DNA from: Lingula anatina
Lineage: Eukaryota; Brachiopoda; Lingulata; Lingulida; Lingulidae
Length of the DNA: 37,647 nucleotides
Assembly (NCBI RefSeq): GCF_001039355.2
Contig: NW_019775678.1
Coordinates: 105,215-142,861 of the forward strand
Reading direction: 5' to 3'
This document shows, in pieces, positions 20,531 to 32,147 of this stretch. The position numbers and the translations under genes were made by a program. Within the stretch, counting starts at the first letter, position 1. Every line of letters starts with the position of its first letter. The notes beneath the pieces were generated by a model that searched no databases, was not told the origin of the DNA, and was given only the letters and a program-made list of their open reading frames with translations.

Positions 20531-21719
20531 ATGTAAACGGTTTCATTATTTTTGTTCATCGTGATTTCTTGGAAATAAAGCCTGTTCAGCAGATTTCTCA
20601 AACTATGCCAACCTAAAAATGGGCAAAAAAGAAAAAATGAGATTGGTATAATTGTAGCTTTTCTACCATGTAGTATGAAGATCACGTTACCAATTCTAAT
20701 ATCAAATAAAATACAACTAAAAGTTTAGTTTTACTCCGAGAATCGAGAAGGCTCTTTTAGTGTTCCCTTGACAAATTACAATAGTCGCTCAATTTTCAAG
20801 AAGAAGAAGTCGGTCCTATATTTCTTAATTAAAAATAAAGGGCATATCTAGTTTTCTGTCCACAATAAAGCATGCCTAGCTTTTTATGTTTGCGTGTTCT
20901 AATTGCTTTTTAAATTTCTGCTTCACTACAACTATTTTCACTATCACTGTTTTCTTTTATAATTTCTTCACTACATAAATTATCTAAGCTATTTAAACAC
21001 TCCCCTTCACATACACAACTTGGCCCACATGTCCTATTTTTCTTCCTAGATCCACAACGGTTGCCACACATGGTCTACCTTCCTACAACTAAACTCTTTC
21101 ATTAAGAAATTAAAATTATCCTGTGCTAATTTATCCACCTCATTTGTTGAGAATTTATATTTGAGTGACCCTCCTTCTAACTGGTACCCCCATTCTATGA
21201 CATCTAAATACTCTATCCTATTCTGGCCTGCTTGCCCCCACATCTGTGCTATATAACAAGTCCTTAACCAGTGTAACTCTAAGCTATCTTCTAGTGGCAA
21301 TACATGCTCCAAGGATTCTACATCTAACAAAGCCGACCTTATATTACCTAACCAAATAGAAACATTTTCTGAATAACTGAGGTCCTTATCAGGGGCGTAA
21401 CCAGACCTTTTAAAATTGCACGCACAGATTTCCAAATGCCTAGGTACGTCTAAATGTACACTTACACAAACAGATAAAGGGCAGATAAAATAAAATGTGC
21501 CAAATATCATAGCTCACTTTTCACCAGTATTAAAATTATCAGTTAAAGTTAAATATATTCCAGCGATTTATAACCAAAGCTTTTTCCAAGATTGTATTGG
21601 GGTACAGGCTGTCCAAAATGGTGGTGATGGTTGGTGGGTGGGTGGTGGAGTAAAGTGAAATAAAAAAATATCAAAAAAATAATCAATTTCAATGGGGAGA
21701 GAGGGTTAAAAACAATCGA

Positions 21720-21990
21720 TAATGATCTTCCGCTGACGCTCTTTCGCGAACGAACTCCCTTAAATGAATATGAAAATTGCCTTCTCGTCTCGCTTAGACT
21801 GAGAACGATCGCCGGCTGACAATCTTCCGCAAACGAAATCCATTGAACGAATATGAGATTGCGAATGATCTCCTGTTGACGATACGAAAATTGCATTCTC
21901 GTCTCGCTCTTTGGCCAACGAAGTCTCTTTTTAAAACAAATATGAATGTTGCCTCCTCGTCCCTCTCGGATTGTGAACGATCTGTCGCTG
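21720..21990. repeat. degenerate tandem repeat, about 57 bp period
   Basis: TGAAAATTGCCTTCTCGTCT, GAAAATTGCATTCTCGTCTC and GAATGTTGCCTCCTCGTCC start near 21770, 21885 and 21942. They alternate with GAACGATCGCCGGCTGAC-like and CGCAAACGAA-like words. It lies inside the 2.2-kb TIR element. Confidence 0.55.
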
Positions 21991-22741
21991 AAATTTTGAA
22001 AATTGCATTTTTTGTCTATTAGCTTTGTCAGGTGCCGTACGTATGAAGGTCGGGAAGGTGTTCCCTTTCATAATTTGGCAGTTAGTTTGCTAAGAGTTCG
22101 TTTAGGGCTTACACGTGTTTTGTACCGCATGAAGGTCACTCTTGTCACTGCAGCATACGGCGTGAAATGTGTAATTTAAAGTTAATGGAAACATTTTTAA
22201 TGTGTTTTGTAAGCTTTAGGAAGTAGTTTCGTCGTGACTGAATAACAGCATGCACTACAAATTTAAGTAGTACCATTCAACTTTGACGCATCATAAAAGC
22301 TGCAGGGTGCGTCAAATTACGCTGGACGGTTCGATTGGAAAGGCCTTGCTCATAACGGTATATTTATTTAACTAGGGGCTTACTGACTCCAACTTTGGGC
22401 ACTTCTGCAGATTGTGCCTGCTTGTATCGAGCTTTGTTCTGAATATAAGCGCAGTACTGCTGTTCGATGTGGTTTCCTGCAGTTATCTTGAGTTCTCAGA
22501 AAATAATCTGAAAAGCAGTTGATCGTCGTCCTATTATTACGCCTTCTTGCTATCCACTTCGTGATATCCATGGTCAGCTTCTCCAAGTTGAACACATATA
22601 CAGTGTATGGTATCACCCAGCTTACATGCGGGTGCATGTATCCCCAAATCAACCAATTATATTACAGGATAAAGTTCTGCTATATCTAAGTTTAATTACT
22701 TGTTTGGAAATATTGTAAAAATTGCCCATGCCTCCCTGTTA

Positions 22742-23160
22742 CTTTGGGGGGGGGGGGGGGGGGGGTTTAAGGGGGACAAAGCCCTGGTCCAAATTTTTTG
22801 AAATTTTGGAGGAAAAATAAATTTTCNNNNNNNNNNNNNNNNNNNNNNNNNNNNNNNNNNNNNNNNNNNNNNNNNNNNNNNNNNNNNNNNNNNNNNNNNN
22901 NNNNNNNNNNNNNNNNNNNNNNNNNNNNNNNNNNNNNNNNNNNNNNNNNNNNNNNNNNNNNNNNNNNNNNNNNNNNNNNNNNNNNNNNNNNNNNNNNNNN
23001 NNNNNNNNNNNNNNNNNNNNNNNNNNNNNNNNNNNNNNNNNNNNNNNNNNNGGGGGTGGTGGGGTTGGGTGGGGGGGGGGGGGGGGTTTAAGCTGGATCA
23101 AGTCCGTGTCCAAATTCTTTGAACTTTGCAGGAAAAATCAATCTTCCTTTGTTTCTGAGA
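22742..23160. repeat. G-rich repeats flanking an assembly gap
   Basis: The bases 22827-23051 are N (225). On both sides is the same unit: a long G run, GTTTAAG, then GTCCAAATTTTTTGAA or GTCCAAATTCTTTGAA, then GGAAAAATCAATCTTC or similar. The gap therefore lies within a tandem repeat and its length is not reliable. Poly-proline or poly-glycine frames crossing it are artefacts. Confidence 0.8.
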
Positions 23161-23209
23161 TAAATATAATTGAGATAAATATCGCCAGCGAGAGTGATGC
23201 ACTCAAGAC

Positions 23210-23328
23210 CAGGGAGTTATATCGAATAAGATTATTTTGTTATCAGCTCTGTTTTGATAAGGACCAATGATAATGCTTGGAATCGTCACATTCCCTCCCG
23301 TTTCCATTCCCTCCGATATAATTCCCTG
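23210..23328. mobile_element. 119-bp hAT MITE
   Basis: The ends are CAGGGAGTTATATCG and the complement of CAGGGAATTATATCGG. A perfect 8-bp direct repeat, CTCAAGAC, abuts both ends (23202-23209 and 23329-23336). An 8-bp duplication and CAGGG ends are the hAT signature. It is nested in the 2.2-kb TIR element. Confidence 0.85.
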
Positions 23329-24836
23329 CTCAAGACAAAGGCTACCAAATCTGAAGGGCACTTAACCCTCTAATTAAGAAGGAAGTTCCAGCTGGATGGA
23401 CGATTAAGATAGGACTTCTGATGATAACTAGTATTGTTTACCTCAGTTCTGTGAAAGCAATCGAGAAGGGGTCAGAACATTAGTGCATATATAAATTTTA
23501 CAAAGGAAAAATACACTGAATTTATAGAGAATAATATCATGGCTGACCCAAAAAATTGTACGCACAGTGCATCCGTGCGTATGCCTGGTTACGCCCATGC
23601 TTATTATACAAACTTGTGAAATAACTAATGGGGCTTCTGTCTGGATTCACTGACAAAAAAGCATTGCAGCATTTCCTAAAATAAAGACAATCTAACAGAC
23701 GGTAAAAAGCTAATAGTCCACTTCTGTAGTTCCTTGCACCTACTTCATCAAGAGTTCCTACAGCATTTTTTCCAGATATAATGTCAGCATACCTATAAAA
23801 TACAGAGTAGATTGTTTTTACCAAATCCCCTAAAAATGAAACATCATCACACCCAGAACATACAAACAAAACCTGCATAATTTTACCCACCTTTGACCTA
23901 TCTAACCTACTCAAGTCGGGATCATTAACTATGTAACCATGCAACCTATTAACGTTAACATAAATTTCCTCATACAATTTACAACTTAATTTAATCAAGA
24001 TGTTTTTACCTAGGTACTCTCTGCTATGATACAAACCAAGCCCTATTTCTAGTACATCAGTATCTGGTGATACGATTATCATATTATTTTCTGAACTATT
24101 CAGACTGTGAAGCCAGACTTAACTGTCCCCTTCTTCATGATTTGCACTATATAAAGCATCCTCCCTAACAGAACCACTGACAGCTAACTTGCATACATCA
24201 TTATAACTACCAGCTACATACAACCTACATGTAGTACTCCTATCTAAGTGTGACTGTTCACAGTGAAGCTGCAATAAGGTAGGCTATTAGTTTACCCTTG
24301 TTAGATCTATTGCTTAAAAAATCATGACAGACTGCTGGTAAAGAGGTTTCAGCAGTAATTTCTTCCACATTTAATCCTAAGCAACCCTGATCTCTCCTAT
24401 CACGTTCAACTTGTTTAGGATAATATTTATTTTTGTCCACTGGTTTATCGAAAACAACATGAATTTCCACATTATCTTTGACTTTAAATAATTTAAGTAT
24501 ATTCCTACTGTAAAAAGATTGCATATTGATTGAAAGTTTTAGGTAATGGTAATGGTGGTGCTATTACCTGAAACATTACATCAATAACTATGCTAGCGTA
24601 GGGAATTTCTTTAGGGAACCCTATATTAAAAGCTTGTAGGTAATTTGATTTAAAAAAATGCCTTGATAAAAATTTATTTCCTTTATAGGGGGGTCCATCT
24701 TCTCCATAGGGGGATCCATCTTCTCCACATAAAGCCAAAGGGATTGGTATTATTTGTTGAACATTTAATGGTAGTGCTTTTTCCTTTTTTGCCCAATTAA
24801 GCTGTTTCTTAAAAAGGATAATAGCTCTGCATATGA

Positions 24837-25252
24837 GATCTATATTTCACAATAAAAACATTAGGAACAAGTCATAGAAATATGATATACCACAAAAAAA
24901 AAACAGTAATAGCTATTATTCTGATATCTGAGCTTGTCTTTAGACCACGTGACCTCCATTGATGGCTATTCTCTGTTATAATATCTTAAGAGATTATAAC
25001 AAAAAAAAATTACAAAAAAAAAACAGGGACTAACTTTGAATGTAAAAATGGATTCATTAACCATTTGGTAAGTATGGGAAAATTGTTGTTTACTCCATGA
25101 AAATTCATTTTTGTCCAAACAGAGAGTTATTATCCCTTTAAGCTATTAGTCAGAAGTTTTTGATAATCCATTTGTCTAATTTTTATGGAACTGTTCTCTA
25201 ATTTTGTACCAAAAGTATGCAGAACTTTTCTTTTCCTTGTGTAATTCCTAAT
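24837..25252. other. non-coding stretch upstream of the FEN1-like pseudogene
   Basis: AT-rich. The true N-terminal exon of the pseudogene may lie here. A TATAG acceptor-like site abuts the start of the recognisable frame, but no further coding similarity was seen. A 76-codon minus-strand frame (25130-25360) overlaps the next duplication and is not conserved in its second copy. Confidence 0.4.
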
Positions 25253-27788
25253 TGGCTTAAAGCACCTGACATAGGACCTGTGTACATTGAAAATTCGAAT
25301 TGACTGTGCACCTTTCCCAATTTTCCGCAACAGCTGCATGGCAGTCTCTGATAACTTCACATGAAGTCAAAACTGTGTGCATGTCACTGGCTGAAATAAC
25401 ATCATGTCCTTCATCAACATAAGGTCTAGGAGCACATCATCCAAACTAATATTTCTCCAAGGCCATCCACTTTTGTTTTCAGCTGGCAGACAGATTTATC
25501 TAGCAGAAATATAACTGCAACCCAGTTCTAAGTGGCTTTCTCCACGCAGTGGATCTGAAAAAAAAAATGAAAATATTATTTTACAAATATATCCTTGCTA
25601 CTAATTTTCTGGAAACTATGAAATTTACCCAGATGAAAGGCTTTTTTATTAGCAAGGTCCTATCTAGCATTGATAAAATCCACCTTTAAAGCTAATTATT
25701 ACAACAAACATCAATGTTATTGAAACAAACATTGATTGGAATACTAAACAATATAATAGTTTTCAAAGAGAATATCATATAATCATGTAATAAGCAAAAC
25801 AAAGGGTTTTTTTTAAAGAAAATTAATGAGCAATATAAGAATGACGAATCTAAGGCAAAGGCATGGCACAGAATCTCATTTACCTCATACCCATTACTAG
25901 CATACTTCCATGACCTTAGTGGTGCAAACACACCTTGGAAATCAAGAAACCAGTCGCTTGGTTATCAAAGGATTTTTCTTTCCCTGTGTGAAGTGGGTTC
26001 TGGCACTCTCGGGATTGAGTCTATTCTTGTCCTAGTCGAAATCTATGAGCTGGACATACCGTTAAGCTAAGTAGCTCTCTCTCAGAGCGTCTGAAGAATG
26101 GGCTCCCTATTATCCCTGACTTGACCCTGGACGCGAAGCACATTCAGATTTCGTAAATGATTCTCAACATGTCTGGTGCACTCCCCAAGCAAAATACAAC
26201 TTGTTTCATATTTATAGGCACTTGTAGTGTATAAATATGGACTTAACAGGGGCAGATCCAGGATTATTTAAAGCCGGGGGGAGGGGAGGGATTGGGAAAG
26301 ACAGGCCTCGGATGGGAAGCCGACCATCGCCAACAAGGCGTGAGATTCGGGCCTGCTCAAGGGCCCCGAAAACTTTTTGATGTTTTGGAGAGCAAACAGC
26401 GCCCTTAGGTACGGGTTGGAACTTTTCTTTCTCGATTTCTCAATTATGCGCAGGGTCTCCAACTCGTTTTTGCAGCGAGTCATTTTTTTGCACTAAACTT
26501 AATTTTATTGTACATTTGATCTTTTTTTTTGGTTGGGAGCAAAATGGTCTGAAACCAGAAACAACCTCGATGTACAGATCTAAGGCGATTGTCCGTTAAA
26601 CTCGATCAACGACAAAAACCCTGTTTGCAATGACGTTGTACTGACAACCACTTACACTGAGTGCGCGATTAGGTTAAAACACCTTTTTTTGTGACCACTA
26701 TTGTATGATTATATCATAACAATTTGAAACGAAATCCAGATTTCTTGAAATAGATTGATTGATGCCATTGACAGAAAAACTAATACCGCACTTGGAAAAG
26801 TTTAAACGATCCATTTTAATGCAATTCTAAAGGATCTCTTCCAAAGAGTGCTAAATATGGTTTTGAATGTTGTGTCTGGTTGTCATTAGTTTAATCATTT
26901 CAACAAGATGATGTTATGAAAATTTAATGTTTGCCATTGTGAGCTACAAGGAAGTTTTACACACTGTTACTAGTCCATATCACCATCCAGTTCAATATTG
27001 GATACACTCAACACACACAATGCATAGATGGACAGACAGATCGATATCTTATGTAATAGGGAAAATATTTTAATTCATTTCAATTTTCTCTCACAGTATC
27101 AGCAAGTCAAGCAGTCAAAATTGACTTACATCTTTACATCCGTCTGCATTCATATAACTACCTTGGATGGGCTTGGTTAATATGAAATCGCTGTGAAACT
27201 ATCTATTGTTACTTCCACCTTGGGTTCGTTAATAATTTTTTAATTCATTTGAAATGCCCATAAGTGCTCTCCAAGCTTTCCTTTGCTTTGGGTAAAATAA
27301 TAGCGGTCAAGGTCACAAAAGAGTAACCGTCAGTTTGACTGCTTGTATTGGCTAGTCAGCTCATAAAATTGAAAGGTAAATAGGTCCAGTATCTAAATTC
27401 AAACTATAACACAATAACACGGAATATGAAGTTGGCGGAACCAAAAGTAATTATAATTATTGTAATTAGTTAATTGCATTCCTAATATAGGCATTTTTCA
27501 CTTGCAAAAATGAAATAGCATTTTCACTTCTAGACGTATTTTTCCAAACGTCCTACAGTGTAATAGACTTTAGATGAGGAAGTCGACTTACAAAAGCAAA
27601 TATCACAAACTAACTCCCGCAGCTGTTGAAATGATCGCTATCACGTGCATTTTTAGGCCAGAAGAAGCACTGTGGTCAAAACAAAACAAAAAAAAAACTG
27701 CGTTCTTTTTTTAGCTAAGCCAAAATTCTTTAAGCAAAAGTCAGCTGTTGATGTGTTTCCCGGATACAATATTTGTCTACACATCTAC
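25253..27788. repeat. segmental duplication, copy C
   Basis: A block of about 2.5 kb repeated in direct orientation at 28251-31124. Shared landmarks: GCTGCATGGCAGTCTCTGAT (25332 and 28338), GCGTCTGAAGAATGGGCTCC, GGGCCCCGAAAACTTTTTGA (26359 and 29462), and GATACAATATTTGTCTACAC. The order is a unique part R (25253-26229), then modules H (26230), M (26415), N (26592) and P-Q (26757-27700). No gene is supported inside. Confidence 0.85.
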
Positions 27789-28250
27789 AGCCACAGCAAC
27801 ATGATCCCTGGACTAACTGATCTGATGACTAAATATAGCCGAATCACTTAAAAGCAAGCCGACTAATTTCCTGATGGCCTCCACGCATACACGCGGGCCA
27901 TCGCTGCAAAAGCCTTGCAAATAAAACTCAGAGCTAAGATTTAATCCGTTAAATGGTGTGTGTGGAAGTGGAGAGATAATCAGAGGATTAAGCAGAGCTG
28001 CTTATAAGTTTGGTCTGCCATATTTAATCGGTAGATCAGTTATAATATTTAAACATGAAAAATAACCATAATGCCTTGCTGAACAGTTTCTTGTTTGTTT
28101 TTATTCATTATTTCTTGAAAGGCATCAGTTGGATATTCCTTCATTTCTGATGTAATTCCTTTCTCAAATTCACTGAGGAGAAATGACTTGACCAGAGAAT
28201 CTTTTTATCCTCCAACTTGCTTCAGTCCCCAACCAACTGGAACACTATCT
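27789..28250. repeat. spacer with a copy of a sequence found in NSMCE2 intron 4
   Basis: About 27805-27980 is roughly 85-90% identical to 32395-32565, both containing CACTTAAAAGCAAGC, GGGCCATCGCTGCA and TTAAATGGTGTGTGTGGAAG. After 27980 the spacer ends in a TCTGCCATATTTAATCGG word like those at 7785 and 8316. The rest (28040-28250) shows nothing recognisable. Confidence 0.65.
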
Positions 28251-31124
28251 TGGCTTAAGGCACCTGATATAGGACCTGTCACCTATGCAGTGAAAATTCA
28301 CAGTGACTGTGCACCTTTCCCAATTTTCCACAACAGCTGCATGGCAGTCTCTGATAACTCCAGATGAAGACAAAGATGTGTGCATGTCACTGGCTGAAAT
28401 AACATCATGTCCTTCATCAACATAAGGTCTTATGAGCGATGAGAGTCTCTTATGAGACTTTCAAGGGGAGCAGTTTTTGTTCATATTTGTCCTTGCCTGC
28501 TTGTGCCGAACAAAGAAGCATATATGTTCAGATAAAGCTGGTATTTCTATGGACAAAATAATGGGAGCACATCATCTAAATTAATATTTCTTCAAGGCCA
28601 TCCACTTTAGTTTTCAGCTGAAATTTATCTAGCAGAAATATAACTGCAACACAGTTCTAAGTGGCTTTCTCCACGCAGTGGATCTGAAAAATGAAAATAT
28701 TATTTTACAAATATATCCTTGCTAATAATTAACAGGAAACTATGAAATTTGCCCAGATGAAAGGCTTTTCATAAGCAAGCTTCTATCTAGCAATGATAAA
28801 ATCCACCTTTAAAGCTAATTATTACAACAAACATCAATGTTATTGAAACAAACATTGATTGGAATACTAAACAACATAATAGTTTTCAAAGAGAAAATCA
28901 TATAATAAGCAAAACGAATGTTTTTTTTTAAAGAAAATTAATGAGCAATATAAAGAATGACGAATCTAAGGCAAAGGCATGGCTCAGAATCTCATTTACC
29001 TCATACCCATTACTAGCATACTTCCATGATCCTAGTGGTGCAAACACACCTTGGAAATCTAGACACCAGTAGTTTGGTTAGCAAAGGCTTTTCTTTCCCT
29101 ATGTGAACTGGGTGCTGGCACTCTCTGGATTGAGTCTATTCTGTACCTAGTCGAAATCTGTGAACTGGACATACCGTAAAGCTAAGTAGCTCACTCTTAG
29201 AGCGTCTAAAGAATGGGCTCCCTATCACCCCTGACTTGACCCTGGACGCGAAGCACATTCAGATTTCGTAAATGATACTCAACATGTCTGGTGCACTCCC
29301 CAAGCAAAATACAACTCGTCTAATATTCATAGGCATTTGTAGCATATAAATATGAACTAAACAGGGGCAGATCCAAGATTCTTTAAAGCCGGAAGGGGGG
29401 GGGGGGGAGGTGTTCGGAAAGCTGACCATCGCCCACTATGCGTGAGGTTTGGGTCTGCTCAAGGGCCCCGAAAACTTTTTGATGTTTTGGAGAGCAAACA
29501 GCGCCCTTAGGTACGGGTTGGAACTTTTCTTTCTCGATTTCTCAATTATGCGCAGGGTCTCCAACTCGTTTTTGCAGGGGTCATTTTCTTGCACTAAACT
29601 TTATTCTATTGTACATTTATTGTTCATTTTTTTTAGTTGGGAGTAAAATGGTCTGAAACCAGAAACAACCTCGATGTACAGATCTAAGGTGACGGTCCGT
29701 TAAACTCGATCAATGACAAAAACCCTGTTTGCAATGACGTTGTACTGACAACCACTTACACTCAGTGTGTGATTAGGTTGAAATGCTTTTTTTTTTTTTT
29801 TTTTTTTTTTTTGTAACCACTTTTGTAAGATTCTATCATAACAATTTGAAACGAAGTCCGGAGTTCTTGAAATATATGGATTAATGCCACTAACAGAAAA
29901 ACTAATACGGCACTTGGGAAAAGTTTAAACGATTTATTTTAATGCAGCTCTAAAGGATCTCTTCCAAAGAGTGGTAAATATGGTTTTGATCATTTAATCA
30001 TTTCAAAGAGATGATATCGATGCTATGAAAATTTAATGTTTGGTATTGTCAGTAACAGAGGGGTTTTACACACTGTTACTAGTGCATATCGCCATCCAGT
30101 TCAATATTGGATACACTTAGCACACAAAATGTATAGATGGACAGACAGATCGATATGTTATTTATTCTGAATTGTCAGCAGAAGCACAACAAATAGAGAA
30201 AACATTTTAATTCATTTCACTTTACTCTCACAGTATCAGCAAGTCAAACAGTCAAAATTGTCTTACATCTTTACATCCGTCTGCATTCATATAACTACCT
30301 TGGATGGGCTTGGTTAATATGAAATTGCTGTGAAACTATCTATTGGTACTTCCACCTTGGGTCCGTTAATTACTTTTAATACATTTGAAATGTCCATAAG
30401 CACTCTCCAAGCTATCCTTTGCTTTGTGTAAAATAATAACAGTCAAGGTCACAAGAGAGTAACCGTCAGTTTGACTGCTTGTATGGGCTCGCCAGCTCAT
30501 AACATTGAAAGGAAAAAAGGTCAAGTCTCTAAATTCAAATTATAACACAATGGCACGGAATATGAAGTTGGCTGAACCAAAAGTAATTATAATTATTGTA
30601 ATTAGTTTATAGCATTCCTAATATAGGTATTTTTCACTCGCAAAAATGGAATAGCATTTTCACTTCTAGACGTATTTTCCCAAACGACCTACAGTGTAAT
30701 GGACTTCAGTTGAGGAAGTGGACTTACAAAATCAAAAATCATAAACTAACTCCCGCAGCTGTTGAAATGATTGCTATGGGTGCATTTTTAGGCCTGTAGA
30801 AGCACTGTGGTCAAAACAAAAAACTGTGTTCTTTTTTTAGCCAGCAAACTGGGTATTTGTATATTCCAATGTACCTGGGAAGGCGGCTTGAGAGCCAGGG
30901 TCTTCTAGGTCTTCCGGAAGACGGTCAGATTTTCAAGTTTACATTGACGGTATCTAATTTTTTCTGTCGGAGGACGGTCAAAATGGAGGATGGATCAACA
31001 AAGATAATTTGGAAGACTGTCAGAAAATATCGCTGTATACGCCCCTGAGAGCATGCCCAAATTCTTTAAGCAAAAGTCGGATGTTGATGTTTTTCCCGGA
31101 TACAATATTTTTCTACACATTTAC
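28251..31124. repeat. segmental duplication, copy D
   Basis: Direct repeat of 25253-27788, spaced by about 3.0-3.1 kb. It differs by about 135 extra bases at 28430-28564, an expanded poly(T) near 29790-29811, and an insertion of about 217 bp at 30842-31058. Modules H, M, N and P-Q start at 29345, 29521, 29699 and 29881. Confidence 0.85.
30842..31058. repeat. insertion specific to copy D with a short internal repeat
   Basis: Absent from copy C, where TTCTTTTTTTAGCTAAGCC runs straight into AAAATTC. Inside are three variants of GGAAGACGGTCAGATTTT (near 30919, 30979 and 31010). A 63-codon frame at 30857-31048 results from it and is not a convincing gene. Confidence 0.5.
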
Positions 31125-31761
31125 CAATTTGCACTACAGAATTCAATCAGCAATTTACAACACATCATTTTAATCTATATATAATTTTGGCAGTTTCCCT
31201 TTATTTTTGAATTGGATAGCATTAAGAAACCAATAGGTCACTTCAAAACCTAAATAGCATCTAAAATTTTTCATACATCATCATGCCTTGCCACATAACT
31301 CCGTGAATTATCCCACATCCAAGTCTAATTGCCCTTCCTATTGAATACAGTGACGTACAGAGGTATCTGCATCTGCCTCCAAAATTAGCACAGTTCTAAT
31401 GGCATACTTATATCAACAATTTTTAACATATCCCACCTTGAATTTATACCATTGTAAAAAAGTTATACAGAGAATGAAATTCTGTCAATATAAAAACTGA
31501 AAAAATTAAGTGAGGAAGTCACCAAATGGTGCTATTCAGTCTCAATTTTTTTCATTTTCATTCCAAGATTTCTGTCATCGTCCTATTACCACCAGTGACT
31601 CTCATTTACTGGTTTGGGTTGCCCCCTAAAAAATGGAAGAATAAATTAAGTCCTGCGACAGTTCACCAGGACCATGTCATAACATAAACTCCATGCACCA
31701 CTACAGTATCTTACTACACGTGATAAGTGTCACTTTCCTTAATCTCTTTTAGTCATAGACT
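31125..31761. other. intergenic stretch downstream of NSMCE2
   Basis: AT-rich DNA with no recognised gene, exon or repeat boundary. Confidence 0.4.
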
Positions 31762-32003
31762 GGGTTCCCATACCTAGATTGATCCATCTGGATCGACCTA
31801 ACTCCGTGAGGAGTCTCACTAAAATGCTATCATCTAACTGGCTTAAATGTCTGTCATGCCCACCAAATCAGCTAGAGGTCAAGATAATTACCCCCTAACA
31901 ACTTTACTAGGCGTGACAGACATTTATGCCGGTCAAGTTGACAGCAATTTAGTGAGATTCCCCAGGGAGATAGATCGATCCAATTATCTGTGAGAATGGT
32001 CCC
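31762..32003. mobile_element. 242-bp palindromic MITE near the NSMCE2 3' end
   Basis: The two halves are imperfect inverted repeats over nearly the whole length. Each arm has GGGNNCC at the tip, then GGATCGA, AATCTCACTAAA/AGTCTCACTAAA and AAATGTCTGTCA. It lies about 145 bp beyond the NSMCE2 stop codon, so it may be in the 3' UTR or just past it. No target duplication was resolved. Confidence 0.65.
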
Positions 32004-32147
32004 ACAATGTCCTTTCGCAGTCAGCAGCATTTAAAAAATATATCCACAGCTTCCTCTTGTGTTCTCAGTGTTGACAAAACCTTGGTTGACACTGAACAAA
32101 TCTAGCACCCTGATGACTCTCACTTGGAATTCCAAGTTCATGAGCTG

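Larger units (their letters stand above)
21390..23599. mobile_element. 2.2-kb TIR element inserted in the FEN1-like ORF
   Basis: The ends are 15-bp inverted repeats, CAGGGGCGTAACCAG on the left and the complement of CATGGGCGTAACCAG on the right. CTTAT is directly repeated at 21385-21389 and 23600-23604. Removing the element and one CTTAT joins the interrupted reading frame in phase, an independent check of both boundaries. A 5-bp duplication with CAGGGG ends fits some hAT lineages but the superfamily is uncertain. The interior holds a degenerate repeat, an assembly gap and a nested MITE; no transposase is seen. Confidence 0.75.
20910..24836 (-). pseudogene. mobile-element protein with FEN1/PIN-like nuclease motifs, decayed and interrupted
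   Basis: Reading from 24836 downward. First is an N-terminal block (24836-24505) with IPIPLALCGEDGS and then IVIDVMFQVI, where D is a candidate metal ligand. After a 1-nt frameshift (about 24520) comes HVVFDKPVDKNKYYPKQ. Next is NHEEGDS-stop-VWLH (about 24110-24130), then IIVSPDTDVLEIGL (from 24082) and CSGCDDVSF (about 23850). The frame is split at 23599 by a 2.2-kb element and resumes at 21389 as DKDLSYSENVS, then HWLRTCYIAQMWGQAGQN. A second frameshift near 21073 leads to a Cys-rich tail (CGNRCG, CGPSCVCEGEC) ending at 20910. The family recurs in invertebrate and fish repeats as uncharacterised proteins. The nuclease role is my inference from the spacing of acidic motifs. Not functional here. 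Confidence 0.7.

Noticed and set aside
22739-23113. Proline-rich / glycine-rich open frames on both strands across the N run
   Set aside because: They are made of homopolymer C/G runs and unknown bases; no real coding information.
25130-25360. 76-codon basic minus-strand frame
   Set aside because: The duplicated copy at 28255-28380 has stops in the same frame, so it is not maintained.
25253-26229. GPCR remnant in part R of copies C and D
   Set aside because: I looked for receptor motifs on both strands where the module order would predict a receptor and found none.
30857-31048. 63-codon frame in the copy D insertion
   Set aside because: Generated by a short three-fold repeat; no relative recognised.
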